DNA of 64,000 nucleotides from Dendrolimus kikuchii (GCA_019925095.2 CM034398.1:7765001-7829000), one strand, 5' to 3'. Positions 8,096 through 21,003 are shown, counted from the first letter of the stretch. Notes: generated by a model from the letters alone, not told the origin. A program made the numbers and translations.

Positions 8096-10585
8096 TATAC
8101 CACTAACAATTTTTGATTTCTATAAGTGCCACGACAGCGACTGCTGCACGTATACTGCGGTCACACCTGCGATAATGTTATAAATATTGACTTTGGTCGA
8201 ATACGTCTTACTTAAAACGTTAAAAATGACGCCGTTATCGAATAACCGCATTAGTGTACATACATAATTATGTGTCAATATTTAACGTCATTAACAATTA
8301 AAAACACTACCGCATCACAAATAACGCATTATACCCATCGCCACATCTGTGTGAAACGGCCTGTATTTGTAACATTATCCCAGGTAAGGCCCCACCGGAT
8401 TGCACAGGATGGCACTATACAATATACTTTCTCCATAAGATATTTATTTATTAACTACTATAAAATTAAAATAAAAAAGTAAATATTTACTTTTTGGTTA
8501 TAATTCCAGCCTAATCCATAAGATCTTACCAAAAAAATCAATAGCCTAAGTCATTCCAGTAATGTTGCCAACCTGCTTCGTGTAAATAGCCGAGAAATAC
8601 TCTGAATATGTGTATTATCGCTGTGCTTAGTATTCCGTGTGATATTAGGTCCACCGCCACAAATATTCGTCGTTCCGGTAAGGTAAGTAACGTAATATAT
8701 CATACAGTATAACGGAACTCAATACAGGAAATATTCAATGATTAACACTATATAGATTCACCAAAATTTTATTTTTCAACGTTGCCTAGTCAAATTTCAT
8801 TTTATTTTAATAAATGTATGTAGGTAGAGTGATACAAAATTTAAACAATATTTTAAGTAAATTGACCCATTCTCCGTGAATTATCGAGGAATGAATTATG
8901 ATGATGATTCTACAATATTCATAGCAAATTTAAAGATTACTTGTTCATTCAGTCTCGTCTATGTAATCCTAGGATCCATTTCCCAAAAAAAGTATAATTA
9001 GGTTTGCGTTTGACCGCTGTCTCACCTGATATTGAGTGATGACGTGGTCTAGGATAGATGAAGTACGCTTACCTAGAAGATACCTATTCACTCATGACTT
9101 GGATATCTCTAGATAATATATGTTAGGAAAAACAGACTCCAGCAAATTATTCCATTCTTCAGAAGTGCGCACCAGATAGGATGAGGCGAAGCGCTTGGTC
9201 CTATCTGGCGGTGTCTTCACCATGTAACGGTGGCCTAAGCCGGTACGTCTGGTTGTCCAATGATAAAACGGAGGTGGGGGGAACTAGCTCATGCAGTTCT
9301 GAGCTCTTTCCCCTATGTTATTATCCATTATTAAGATTGTGTAATTACCTATATATAGATCGATGTGGTTTTTCGTTAAAGATTTACTTACGATTTTATA
9401 GTATAATATGATGCATGAGGTGATTATACCTGTATACATAGTCAAGGGGTGCTGATTAGGCGCCTTATATTCCTACCTTTCCTCTCCTTTACGCAAATCC
9501 GCTCTTTGGATAGAGACCGGCGGTGCCAACTGTCGGCTAACCACGATTCGTGCCGGCGGGCGGCCCAGTACGTCACGGTCACGCGAGCATCGCACGCGCA
9601 TTAAGTGCAAATATACAACGCTTTTACTTATAAAAACCTGTTCGTGTTGGTGTGAACAAACGCTAATTCTAAAAAACGTGCTGAGGAGTCTAAGGAACGA
9701 GGATTGGGGATCCACAAGTGAGTGCCGCTTCTTCCGGTTGTGGATTTTGCCCTCCTTCCACCACCAACATTTTTTAACTTCGCCACCCACACCACCAGGT
9801 ACCTTAACTTAGATAAGATCACTCCCAAGATAATTTAAAATGTTGAAATTGTTTTATTAAAATGACTTAAAAATTTAACATTAAAAATCTTTTTTATTTA
9901 AATGTATATTTTTTTATGTAATTTTGTCACTCATCCATCCTACCATGTCTTTAACATTGCCATAAAGTAAGAAAGCATACATTTTAGCCATTCAATTTAT
10001 AATTATGTATATATGTGACATCCGGGCTGCGCTGGATGACGTCACTGAGCACAGTTATACTGTACTTTGTAAGTAGGTCAATTTAAACCTCAACATTGTC
10101 AGAGTTTCTGCATAATCCCATCGAATCCTGACCGTGTCGATCAAAGACGATATTACTCACAATAAGCCGAGAAATTCGGTGCCGGGGCTGATGGTGGGTT
10201 CCGAATAAATGTCAAATATCCATGCCTTAAGTAAAATAAACAAGGGGCCTGGAAATCCGAGGCCGTAGTGGACGACGTTGGGATGGAAACAATAATAATA
10301 AATAATGATACAGAACGTACAGCTCGGGACGTGGATGCTACAGTTCAATGGCTATTTGAATCTGAACGCGTGACTGATGAACTCGGCTCCAAATGGAAGG
10401 GGACAAAGTATTACGCAATGTAAATAAAAAAGAGGCTGCACAAAGCCTTTTTCACTCTTAAAAAAGCTTATCTTATTTCGTTAATTTAAAACAAAGTTGC
10501 TTTCAGCATCTGTCTGTCTATCTGTATAACTTCTCTTAAACATTTTTTCTAGCATCCTGAAGGGAATAGTCGATAAATTTGACTG
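8096..10585. other. No gene seen; one hairpin
   Basis: Unassigned AT-rich DNA. A 10-bp perfect stem CCAGATAGGA (9172-9181) / TCCTATCTGG (9199-9208) sits in a GC-richer segment (9,120-9,345) that could be the end of an unidentified retroposon. The open frames here are short and show no recognised protein. Confidence 0.35.
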
Positions 10586-10591
10586 CCCACC

Positions 10592-10621
10592 GATTTGGTC
10601 CTTCATTAAGAGGACCAAATC
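10592..10621. repeat. 11-bp hairpin
   Basis: GATTTGGTCCT (10592-10602) and AGGACCAAATC (10611-10621) with an 8-base loop. Confidence 0.8.
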
Positions 10622-11623
10622 AGTGTTAGTCATTAATTATTAACATAGATAGATAGATATAAGGAAAAATATTAATAGTAATATTATTATGTGTGTTTAT
10701 CTGTGCGTATGTATTGGACTGTGTTGTCTTGTAATAAATAAATTGTTATTATTGTTACAACTTAGGCCCGACAAAGACAAATTCCACTTACAGATCTGTA
10801 AAAGCACATTTTATTACCTGTCGGCATTTGAACTAATTGTAATCCTTTATGATCGTCTTCTTTTGTTCACTTATTTATTGGCATACGTTTCTAGTTATTG
10901 TGGAGAATACCCTATTGTCCTATTGTACTCGCTTAAGAGCATCATTAGTCAGGTGTTGCGGATTACAAGTACAAGCTAATTCTAGGAAATGGTGCCGACG
11001 TTGCCGGGTGGGCACATTTCCATTTGTGAAGTATAAAACGACGGTTTTATTGAGAGAGGAGGCAGTTGAGCTACAACTACGATACGGGCGTGACGTGTGT
11101 AAATTCGGGAATCTAATAGTGACGGACTTTGCGCGTTTTAATGAATTACAACTTTCTGTATTACGTTTGGGATTTGTTGTGTTCGGTTATATTTGTTCAG
11201 TTATATGAGTTCGGTTATATTTGGTTCGGTTATATTTATTTATTTATTTAGGTTTATGGCTTGGCAGCTAGGCCTTTAAGCCAGATTTTAGTTTACAAAA
11301 TAGTTTCTTCATTTTCTTAAGCCTATGTGTAGCACAGGTGAACTGTAGATAAACAGCTAGTGCCATTCAACGGAGTTCTTGTGACAACTCAAAAGACCAC
11401 ATTTAACTATACAGTTCACATTTCTCACAAAACACATAATTACTACTCAAAAACTATCAATATCCTACAACTGTTCATTTTAAAGTAATTTCACATATTT
11501 TTATAAAATAAAACTGCACAGCACAACATCTCCTTTCAGTTCCCGTCAAAAACTCTCGTTCGGTTACATTTGTTGTCTGTGTTTACACGTAAAACACAGG
11601 TATGTGTTATACGTGTTTGTATA
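10622..11623. other. No gene seen
   Basis: Short open frames at 10,689-11,208 lack any recognised motif. ATTT-repeat-like sequence lies at 11,226-11,252. Confidence 0.35.
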
Positions 11624-12470
11624 TTAGGTTAGGGAAAAAGTTTCTTCGCATTTTATATAACAATTAAAAAGGTTTTTTTTATAATGTTTATTTACATTTG
11701 ACTAAACTATGTATGTGCCATTTTGTTGGATAACTTTTCGCCATCTTGTAGGTAGGGACGTGATCCCATTGCTATAAAAATTTTGGGGTTTCTGATCAAA
11801 AAACTGCGACAAGTGGTTTTGGCAGTCCTCTCGTGATGTTAACCTGACACTGCCTAAGGAATTCTGCAGAGACCGAAACAGGTGAAAATCTGAAGGTGCA
11901 AGGTCAGGACTATACGGCGGATGCATTAACACCTCCCAGCCAAACTCCCGTAATTTTTACTGAGTGGCTAAAGATGTGTGAGGTCTAACGTTATCATGGT
12001 GAAAAACCACACCCCTTCTGTTGACTAATTCCGGCCGCTTTCTCTCAACTTTTTGCTTTAATCTCATCAGTTGTTCGCAGTACAGTTCAGAATCGATGGT
12101 CCTGCCTGGCAGTAACAGCTCATAATGAATAATGCCCTTCCAATTCCACCATACACACAGCATCACCTTGTTGCGAGTTAACCCGGGTTTCGCCACAGTC
12201 TGCGAAGCCTGACCGGCCTTTGACCACGATCTTTTTCGCACGTTCTTGTCGTACGTGATCCACTTTTCATCACCAGTTATCAACTTCTTCAAAAATGGTT
12301 CGGTTTCATTACGTCGTAATAAATAATCACAAATGAGTACACGGTTCATTAGGTTTCTTTCAGTAAGCTCATGAGGCACCCAAATATCGAGCTTTTTTGT
12401 ATACCCAGCTTTTTTCAAATGCGCCTAAACCGTTTTGTGGTCAATTCCCAGTTCTCCAGCTATATCGTTT
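11624..12470 (-). mobile_element. mariner transposon, 5'-truncated
   Basis: The 3' end is marked by a TA at 11622-11623 followed by TTAGGTTAGGGAAAAAGTTT, which looks like a mariner inverted terminus. The transposase remnant runs up to ~12,470, where similarity stops abruptly and an unrelated repeat begins. The other inverted terminus and the DNA-binding N-terminus are missing, so the copy cannot be mobilised as a unit. Confidence 0.8.
11702..12470 (-). pseudogene. mariner transposase remnant (DD34D)
   Basis: About 256 codons on the minus strand against ~345 for an intact mariner transposase. The three catalytic aspartates are present: one in ITGDEKW, one in FHHDNVRPH, and one in SPDLAPSD with 34 positions between the second and third. 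Two in-frame stops break it: TAG near 12,423, shortly after the truncated start, and TAA at 11957-11959 between the second and third aspartates. Both halves stay in the same frame, so only point mutations and the 5' truncation are seen. The sequence between stops is otherwise family-like, suggesting moderate age. The normal role is cut-and-paste transposition at TA sites. Confidence 0.9.
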
Positions 12471-12479
12471 GTATATGTA

Positions 12480-12565
12480 AAGAACCTAATTTAGTTTTTA
12501 TATAAGTAAAATAAAGCTATTGCCAGCGGTTTGGCTCTCGGCGTACCCGCGGAGAAAACCCTTTT
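12480..12565. repeat. Dispersed repeat piece (pairs with 17462-17548)
   Basis: Shares ATAAGTAAAATAAAGCTA / GTAAGTAAAATAAAGCTA and a following GCGG-rich block with 17,462-17,548. It abuts the mariner truncation point. Confidence 0.55.
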
Positions 12566-13517
12566 TGTTTATATTATAATATTTACTCTACGAAAAAGCT
12601 GTCCAGAAGTCAAATTGTGATTAAAACATACTGAATTTGGGTCAAAACACTTCATATCACATTCCCACAAAACAAATTGACAACAAATTCAAAAGTTTTT
12701 GTCAAAAGTAAGTTAAAGTAGAGAATATTTTGTAAAAGTTGTAGTAAATTATTTAAATCTACTTTCTATTCTACGCAGACCGCTTCGTAAAGTGTTATCC
12801 CTGTTTAAGGAGAAAAAGTAGAAAAACTTAACAACAAAACGTCTGGCTAAAAATTGTTTTTTTTTTTAATTTGCTATCTCAGGTTCTTTTTTTAAATACT
12901 ACTTTTTAGAGAGTTAACGGAGTTGCGGCACACAGTGCACTTATAACTAATAAGACATAATAAGAGGAAACAATAATATCATCTATTTTCATATTCTAAT
13001 CTCAAACACTATAAGGTTAATATCAAAGCATAATTGTGGTAAAGGCTTAATTGATATCCATTACCGATCATAAGGGTCCAAACTACTTACTGACAGGATG
13101 TTACTATTAATTATTCCATTCTGATTTCTCAACGTTCAAAGTCAATATAACTGCAAAAAGATAGCGTCAGTACCGGCTATTAAACTTAAAACATTAACGT
13201 TATTACACAGTGTTTAATCAACTTCTTCTTCTTATATTTAAAAATCACTTAACTTGACCGATTTTGGTAAAATTTTGTGTGTGTGTTTGAGTGGGTTCCG
13301 AGACGGTGTTTAATTTACAATTGAAAACGGCACGTGGCGCCGAAATCTGCTTACAAGAATTTTTTTTATGTATGTTTGAATGGGTCTCTGGATGGTTTAG
13401 ATTCACAATACGGCCCGGGAGGTGGCGCTGCAATTAGTTTTTAATTCAGAACAGGACAACATCTACCGTGTCCATTAGTCTATAATTATAACACCGGCGC
13501 CCAAAAATAATTATTAT
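12566..13517. other. No gene seen; weak repeat traces
   Basis: AT-rich. Two GTGGCGCTG/CGTGGCGCC-containing segments at 13,240-13,440 resemble the unit at 41,198-41,393 and may be old repeat copies. Confidence 0.35.
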
Positions 13518-13836
13518 CTGTGCAGAAACAGAAAAGAATATATTTTCCTGCGGCCGGACGGCCCGTCGTAAGAGGCAACAAAACAACCCACAGCCAGGTG
13601 GTAGGGCATTTGCCCGACTAGATGGCTAGAGTATGCCGTTATAACGTTACGTATTAACATAACATAACCTAGAGGTGTGTTCCCGAATTAGTGGCCAGGT
13701 GTCAGCCGCTCTTTAGACAGCGGCAGTACATTGGTAGCACCTTTGGTGTTACAAATGTCCATAGACGATGGTAACCGCTTTTCATCAGATGGGACATCTG
13801 TTTGCCTGTTTGCAGAACGCATGCAATAAAAAAAAT
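13518..13836 (+). mobile_element. SINE-like repeat, CTGCAATAAA family, diverged copy
   Basis: Shares with 35,406-35,713 the head GTGCAG.AAC, the CCTGCGGCCGG block, CAGCCAGGTGGTAGGGCATT, CCATAGACGATGGTAACCGC and an A-rich end after GCAATAAA. Several internal blocks differ, so it is an old copy. Confidence 0.75.
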
Positions 13837-13850
13837 TAAAAATCGGCTAT

Positions 13851-14075
13851 ACTTTTGACCAGACCCATATATTCTTATGTATTTGGATGATCTGAATCCG
13901 AATCTGGGGTCCATACATCCTCAAAATTTTGAGGGTGTATGGACCAAACTTACCCCAGATTCGGTCTTTTGGTCCGTAAACACTCACAGTTTTGAGGGTG
14001 TGTAGACTAAACTGACCCCCAGATTCGGATTCAGTGCATCCAAATACATAAGAATATATGGGTCTGGTCAAAAGT
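13851..14075. mobile_element. Foldback MITE with nested palindrome
   Basis: Outer arms of about 60 bp (13851-13909 and 14016-14075) are near-perfect reverse complements, starting ACTTTTGACCAGACCCATAT. Inside, 13908-13945 is a second, nearly perfect palindrome centred on CAAAATTTTG. There is no coding capacity. It lies directly after the A-rich end of the SINE-like copy. Confidence 0.8.
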
Positions 14076-14667
14076 TCAGACCACTTTTTATTTTTTGTGG
14101 GCCGCTGTAATCTGTGCAGATTTATCCAGGTACGCAAATAATAATAAAAAAATTCAAATAAATTTTATTATTGAATCTGGGACATTGCAGAATTCTTTGA
14201 ATTTTATGATCGCAGAAAAACGCTTGTTGAATTCTAATATGCTATTACAATTTACTCAAGAGATCGTTTAAGGCGAGTGCAGACTTTTACATTTATTTAG
14301 ATACCTTTTAATACTAGATCGTTTTGACAACTGATTTATCGAAGCTAATAAAGAGAAATCGATATTATGCCTGAATAAACTCACTGAATAATAAAATATA
14401 TACAATGAAACAAGTTTTGTTTATTGAATAAATACTATATTTTCCAGTATTATTTATTAAAAATAAATAGACACTAATTCAGAATAAAAAACAAATAAAA
14501 TATTCATGTAGACACATACACAAACATTCATTTTCTCAAGCTAAATAAGATGGTGTTATGAATCATATGCAACAGACAATTTTAAAGTTCATCTCAGACA
14601 GCCAAATCAAATAAAAAACTTAGTGTGTTTAACAAATTCACACTGCCGGAAATTGAACCTGGGAGAT
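14076..14667. other. No feature seen
   Basis: AT-rich sequence without a supported gene or repeat. Confidence 0.35.
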
Positions 14668-14880
14668 GATTTTTAAATACCTGGACCAAAATGACAGCTA
14701 CCTTTTTATGTTGCAAGCTTGAAGCATAGTGCACGGTTTATTCACAAGTGGATTACACGAACATGATTCAATTAATACAACTCACTTATGAATAAGTCGT
14801 ACTACAAACACTAAGTTTCAAGCTTGCAATATAAAAAAGGTCAACTGCAGCTGTCATTTTAGTCCATGTAATTAAAAATC
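14668..14880. mobile_element. MITE with ~55-bp inverted ends
   Basis: GATTTTTAAATACCTGGACC at the left is matched by the reverse complement of the right end. The arms include AAAATGACAGCT and TTGCAAGCTTGAA and differ by several substitutions and a small indel. Length 213 bp, non-coding. Confidence 0.75.
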
Positions 14881-16035
14881 AGAGCATAGGCCACGCAAGC
14901 AATCAAATATAATATGTGCTCTTATTAATATTCAAACTGATGTACTCAATTAATAAATAATTACCCGGTTGAGTTTTATCACGTATGTGAGCTCAAGTTT
15001 TGTGAAATTGGGCGTGCGGGTTACTGGTAATAATTATGTGAAAGGGAATTTCTTTTTTTATTTTTATTTAACCCTCGTGTTATATCCACGTTTTTACAGA
15101 CCGAAGACAAACACTATTTGTTTTTTATCTGGAAAAATACGAAAACCATAACTGGATTTTTTTAATAATAGTACTGCCGAATTATAATATTTTCTCATAG
15201 CAACAAAAGTAGCCGATCCAAACAAGCCCTTACACTGCTCCGGTCATCGATGTGTAATGAAGTAGAATTAACGCTCTCTTCACGCGGATCCAATTTTACA
15301 TGGTTATGTGACACTTATCCTCTGCTCTGAGTATAATATGGCTGCTCAGATGAATAGTCAACACCCATACAACGTAGCGAAAAATTTTGACAGACCTCAC
15401 ACTTGTTGTTTTATAGTTTTACATAATTATAACTACAATACAATCAATTACATACGTTTTTCGTATGTATGATAGTAGTGTACGCTGCTTATTAGCAATT
15501 GGGTTTAATGTACTACGTACTAGAGAAGGAGTCCGTAACTAGCTTATTTGAACACTTGTTATGGGTCCATCGACAAGAACTCGCTTAGTCTGCGACGGGC
15601 TGTTGTCGATACTTTAAGTGTTTGAGTAAAAAGTAACTAATAAAGAAACTCAAATAAAAGTCAACGGGTGACTTTTCATCGGTAAGTTTTTTATATTGTC
15701 GATAAAACATCTTATTTAAATTAAATTTTATTAATTTTACTTCGTCTCGATGCGCCGTCGCTGCGACCATGTTCAGGCGAATTTAAACCATACTCTCTAA
15801 GCGACCTAGCGTTGCATGTTTTAATAGTTTGATTAGGCGGCATAACTAATGTTTTAGTGTTGCAGCAAATACATGTGGTAGGGAAGGTTGGTTTATGTAG
15901 GTAGGTGTCCATGATGGATTATACCTCGCAAAAAAGGCAGTCTCCAAACTAAATGCAGCATCATAAACGTTAATAAATAATTGAAACTATCATTCTAAAA
16001 CTTGTAAAAAAGAAATAGCTCTTGAAACTTACTGG
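14881..16035. other. No gene seen
   Basis: Several frames of 60-63 codons occur but none carries a recognised motif. AT-rich, unassigned. Confidence 0.35.
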
Positions 16036-16229
16036 AGTAATCCCCTGGCCTAAAGTATGTCGCCATAACAACCTTGAGTTGTGTTCCGGCATTAGTGACC
16101 AGGTTCCAGTCTCCCTTAAGAGAGCAGCAGCGCATTTGTAGCAACTTTGGTGTTGCAAATGTTCATAGGCGATGGTAACCGCTTTCCATCAAATGGGCCG
16201 TCTGCCTGTCTGCTGATCTCCTGCAAAAA
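16036..16229 (+). mobile_element. SINE-like repeat, CTGCAATAAA family, 5'-truncated
   Basis: Matches the 3' two thirds of 35,406-35,713, including GTATGTCGCCATAACAACCT, AGAGAGCAGCAGCGCATTTG and the CTGCAAAAAAAA end. Confidence 0.85.
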
Positions 16230-17019
16230 AAATCAATGTGGCCCTAAGGCTGAAAAGTTTAGAGACCCCTAGATTAGACGACAGAAAACTATACCCTAAC
16301 TTCTAAAATCAAATATAAAGCGACGACCTAAGCCAGCAAGGTTCAGCGAGCTACAATAAAAAATTACTACGTGTAATCACATCCTCGCTCAAGCTCGTGA
16401 TATTTTTTGTAAATATTCATACCTAAAAATGAAAATAACAAGGTTACCTTTTTGTAAGATAGACTATAACATAATATTATCACCGAGGTTATGACGTAGA
16501 AAAACATAAATCCAACATGTCGAGATGTACAGACAAAGAAAATGGGGGCAGAAAACTCGTCTCCCTTTGCACCTAAATTCATATAAAAAACGTGACTCGC
16601 CTACTAATACCGTTTACAATAATCAACACAAATTACTAGATGAGGCAAATTTAATTCCAGTTAAAATAAAGATGTTGTTGAAGTCTAGTCGCAAATTTGA
16701 AGGGGTTCGTTGTGTGATTTTATTTTCAATAAAAATATATAATGTTGCTTAAAAGTAAACAACAGTAATGAGATAGAGAGAATGTTAATTTTTAACGAAA
16801 AACTGTTTTCGTGTTGATAATCTGAACTGTTTACTAAAATGTACCTTTTCGGATTAGCACAAGAACTCCCTTGTTTGTTATCATTAGGTTGAAGATTATT
16901 CTAAAATAAAACTTTAATAACCATGGATACTGAACACTGCCTTGAGCCACAAATCATGTAAAGCCATAAAGTAGAATTTTTTAATTTTTTTTCTGTCTAT
17001 CCGTTAGAGCATAACATGA
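16230..17019. other. No gene seen
   Basis: A 75-codon frame at 16,525-16,752 has no recognised feature. AT-rich. Confidence 0.35.
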
Positions 17020-17312
17020 AAACTATTGAACGAATTTAAATTAAACTCGATTCACAACTAGCTTATATCCCGGGTCGTAACTTAGGATACGTTTTATGCT
17101 GATAAATGACGTAAATTCCGTGGGATAGACGAAAATAGCGAAAAAGATGGCGCTTCGATCGCATCTTTTTTGGAACTACTGAACGTATATGAATAAAACT
17201 CAACATAGTGCTAGCTTATACCTGAGTTAACACTTAGGATACTTTTTATCCCAATAAATAATGTCGTAAACGGACTAGCAAAATATATCGCTCTGCAATC
17301 GCGTTTTTTAAA
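17020..17312 (+). repeat. Imperfect ~145-bp direct duplication
   Basis: Unit 1 (~17,020-17,165) and unit 2 (~17,166-17,312) share AACTACTGAACG-like starts, CTAGCTTATA, TTAGGATAC, TTTTAT.C..ATAAAT and CGATCGCATCTTTTTT / CAATCGCGTTTTTT ends. They probably belong to the insect repeat family whose copies contain 'target plus GGATAC' blocks. Confidence 0.55.
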
Positions 17313-17461
17313 TCACTAACAAATGTTTTCATAAACGACACGTCATTCATTGCATTGCTTTAAACTAAGTTGGTTTCAACTCACCTCTATGTTTTGCTAT
17401 AGATAGATATATGTTTTTCTAGACTATATGGACTTAGTTTACTTGTTATTATTATATGTAA

Positions 17462-17548
17462 AAAACCGAATTAAGTATTTGTGTAAGTAAAATAAAGCTA
17501 CTGATTAGGGTTTGACAAGCGGCTACGCCGCGGGGCGTAATTATAGCT
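17462..17548. repeat. Dispersed repeat piece (pairs with 12480-12565)
   Basis: Shares AAGTAAAATAAAGCTA and a GCCGCGG end with the copy next to the mariner. Confidence 0.55.
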
Positions 17549-18162
17549 ACAGTCATAGTTACATACGTCAATTACTTTGAATAGAATCTCTTCTCAAAAA
17601 TATTATGCTTATCTATTATTGTTGACTATCACTATATTTAGGCAACTATATTGGTCAGCTACATATCATCACAAGTGAGATAATTCACTTGCATTTAGAA
17701 TAATATACTGTAACTGGACGGAACTTTAATTTATAGGACAATGTACTCTTTGGGTTAAGCTATGGACGTGGCAAATATCGAATGATGTGGCAACTGGCAT
17801 CATTTGCATTGTTTTTCAGTAACGCAACAATGGCAGGAAAGGGAACAAAATCCATTCAGCTTAACCGCATGTAACGTGCGCTTAACTCTTAGGTTATCTT
17901 TACTTTTTTTTACTAATTATGTTATTATTGTTTTCTATTTCTTTTGTCCTTGTCCTTTCTCGTATACGATCACTACAATTTTAATTTTGATTGTTATTAT
18001 CGTGGGTCGCATGAAATTTGTGAATAAGGAGCTGGGCACTGAAAATCAGTGCTGTGTCGGACTATGTTTCGGCACAGCAAAATGCTGAGTGGCAACCTCA
18101 TTTAGTAAATTGCGGCACATAATTTTATTATTATTGCTATTATTTATCTGTATGACTTTCAA
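17549..18162. other. No gene seen
   Basis: A 94-codon frame at 17,804-18,088 contains a hydrophobic, low-complexity run but no recognised family. Confidence 0.35.
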
Positions 18163-18811
18163 GAACACGAGCCATAAAAATGGCCCGGACATTTGGAGGG
18201 CTTGCGTGTGGCCATGGGAAGGCCAACACGTATAGGCCCTTGACAAATTTAATATAAACGTGACGTGACACTGACCGGCGATTATCCCTGTCTACATATA
18301 TAATAATGCACCCACGGATAAGCCCCGGCCAGTGTAGAACTATTGTGGGAAATGAAGACAAAAGTACCGGGCTAATATGGGTCAACTGCTAGTGGTACTA
18401 GGAGTCTGGGAATATGGGGACTATGGCGCCTGCCCGTTGCAATGTTCAGGGAACATGAAAAAATGGGCAGACGGTGACTCGCCACTCCCTGCATGGGCCC
18501 CAAAAAATGCCATAGAAGACAGGGGCAACCTGGGTGTGAGTGGTTAAAGTTCACCGAAGCTACTTCTGACGTGATGCCATTTATCACTTCCACCGCTAGA
18601 GCTTGAGTCTTAACTCTAGCGATCTCCACTCCGTGCCGGCTGGTTAAGGCAAGCACGGAGGCGGGGGCCTTGCCTTGGCCCCTGGAGTCTGGTACGAGAT
18701 GTAGCTACTCACCTAAGGCTTCGCCACAAAGCCCCTCTACGGGCTTATTGCTATTATTATTCATTATTGTTAAGTGTCACATTTTTAGAAATAAATATTT
18801 TCTTTCTTTCT
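18163..18811 (+). mobile_element. Retroposon fragment with ATTTTCTTTCTTTC tail
   Basis: Its 5' part matches 1,475-1,762 in inverse orientation. It ends with AGAAATAAATATTTTCTTTC, a tail type also seen at 1-50 and ~2,110. GC-richer than its surroundings; no intact protein. Probably the 3' portion of a LINE or a SINE that uses a LINE tail. Confidence 0.6.
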
Positions 18812-19329
18812 TACATCTCATGAAAAAATTCCACGTAAGAAATGGATCACATTATGACAGATCAGCTCATACACACTGTTATGTTATTTTTATGAAGAGT
18901 TTTCATGTAATTGTTACATTATATTACTATTCTATATACTAAATCGGATTTTTTCTAAAAATATTAAAATTTTATCTTTATAACATACTATTGCACGGCC
19001 GTAACGTCACATCTGCGGAACTTTTTTGGTGAGATACTTTACTAGTGTTCATTTATAACGAAAAAAATTGCAACTTCATAAAAAAATAAAAATATTTAGT
19101 AATTACGTAACTTTTAACCAGGCCACTTCTTGGGCGTTTTATGTCTTTGGCCGGCCCGTCAGCAGCCCTGATGAATGGCGAAGGTCAATGACAGATACCT
19201 TCAAAACTGTAATCCCGAGACCCCGCTGATAAATAAGTCGCGATATGACTACGGAACGTGACCTGTACCCAAAATGTTAATGCAGATAAAACATCTACAA
19301 ACTTTGTTTTAAATAGACAATATTATGCA
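18812..19329. other. No gene seen
   Basis: AT-rich spacer without supported features. Confidence 0.35.
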
Positions 19330-19734
19330 AAACTAGCAGTCGCCCGCGAAGTCGTCCACGTTCGGACGAACTAAGATACCTTTTATGTGTCCTAACTACT
19401 TGAAACCGCTCCCGGGAAAAGTCCCGTGGGATTCCCGCGATCTAAAGTATCACAGATTTTATGACAGACAATTAATTAGTTATTGATAAGTGAAAATATT
19501 ACATCGGAATCCTAATCTATTTTTCAACCGGGCCACTTTAAACCGCTCCCAAGAAAATTCCCTTGGGTTTCCCCACATATAAAGTACCACAGATTTTAAG
19601 TCCGGGAATTTACTATCGACCAACGAAAACCGCATTGAAATCGGCCCAGTAGTTTTTACATGAATCCCGAACAAACAGACAAACGCAAAAAATCCCAAAA
19701 ACACAAGACTATACTTTTACAATTTTATAATAAT
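19330..19734 (+). repeat. CCCGCG-head repeat family copy
   Basis: Starts ACTAGCAGTCGCCCGCGAAG and ends in a TTTTATAATAATA tail. The same order of blocks (CGTCCACGTT, TTCAACCGGGC, AAATCGGCCCAGTAGTTTTT, GAATCCCGAACAAACAGA) is found at 37,025-37,420. The end abuts the next element with no spacer. Confidence 0.75.
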
Positions 19735-20999
19735 ACTAGAGTTTACCCCGCGGCTGCGCCGCGCGTCAACCTCTACTGCGTGTCTCTTGTTTAAAGAGCA
19801 AGTAGTACATACAGGTTACATTGTATTATTTTTTTATGTATTTGCCCCCGAAAGATTCACTTAATTTTATATCGCAAACTATACCACCCCCGTCTATATC
19901 TAAACTACATAAATGACAAAATTTGATAAAATAGATAACATGGACCAAGTGGACCAAGTGGACCCAGTGGACCCAGTGGACCAACTGGACCCAGTGGATC
20001 CAGTGGACAAAGTGGACCCAGTGGACCCAACGGATCTAGTGGACCAAGTGGACCCAGTGGGTCCAGTGGACCTAGTGAGTCCAGTGGACCAAGTGGAGCC
20101 AGTAGTCTAAGTGGACCCAGTGGACCCAGTTGACCCAGTAGGCTAAGTGTTCCAAATGGACCCAGCGGACCCAGTAAACTCAGTGGACCAAGTGGACCCA
20201 GTGGACCAAATGGACCAAGTGGACCCAGTGGACCAAGTGGATCCAGTGGACTAAGTGGACCCAATGGACCAAGTAGACCTATTGGACCAAGTGGACCCAG
20301 TAGTCTAAGTGTTCCAAATGGACCCAGTGGACCCAGTAAACTCAGTGGACCCAGTGGGACCAGTGGACCCAGTGGGAACAGTGGAACCAGTAGTCTAAGT
20401 GGACTCAGTGGGCCCAGTGGACCCAGTTGACCCAGTTGACCCAGTAGGCTAAGTGTTCCAAATGGACGCAGTGGACCCAGTGGACCAAGTGGACCAGGTG
20501 GACCAAGTGGACCCAGTGGACCAAGTGGACCAAGTGAACCCAGTGGACCAAGTGGACCCAATTGACCAAGGGGACCAAGTGGACACAGTGGCCCAAGTGG
20601 ACTCAGTGGACCAAGTGGACCCAGTAGACCCAGTGGACGAAATGGACAAAATCACAAAACCAGTCATACATACATAAATCTATCCCAAAACGTATCCCAT
20701 TATCCGAGATAAAAAGTATCCCTTGGCCACTCTCGGTATTCAAATTATTTATGTACCAAGTTTCAGCTAAATCGGTCCAATAGTCTTTCCATAAAAGGAT
20801 AACAAACAAAAAGGCAAATATATTTTTATACCGGAAACTATCCCATTTTTCGGGATAAAAATTATCCTATGTTCATTCTCGGCATCGAAAATATATGTAT
20901 ACTGAGTTTCAGCCAAACCGGTCCAGTAGTTTTTCCGTGAAAATGGAACAGACAGACAGACAGAGTTACTTTCGCATTTATAATATTAATAGGATTATT
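19735..20999 (+). mobile_element. Composite repeat element, copy 1 (9-bp minisatellite slot)
   Basis: Head ACTAGAGTTTACCCCGCGGC; tail AACAGACAGACAGACAGAG followed by TTTCGCATTTATAATATTAA. The same head, middle (GTTTAAAGAGCA, GCAAACTAT, CTTTCCATAAAAGGATAACA, GAGTTTCAGCCAAA.CGGTCC) and tail recur in copies 2 and 3. No coding capacity beyond repeat-driven frames and no inverted termini. It sits head to tail between the 19,330 repeat and copy 2. Confidence 0.8.
19941..20650 (+). repeat. 9-bp minisatellite inside composite copy 1
   Basis: About 78 units of GTGGACCCA / GTGGACCAA with point variants. It gives open frames reading GPLGPL on one strand and VDQVDP on the other. The unit differs from those in copies 2 and 3, but the position within the element is the same. 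Confidence 0.92.
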
Positions 21000-21003
21000 A
21001 AAT

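Noticed and set aside
19905..20561. 218-codon collagen-like GPLGPL frame on the minus strand
   Set aside because: It is the translation of the 9-bp minisatellite. Real collagen has glycine every third residue with varied X-Y; other frames of the same array are equally open.
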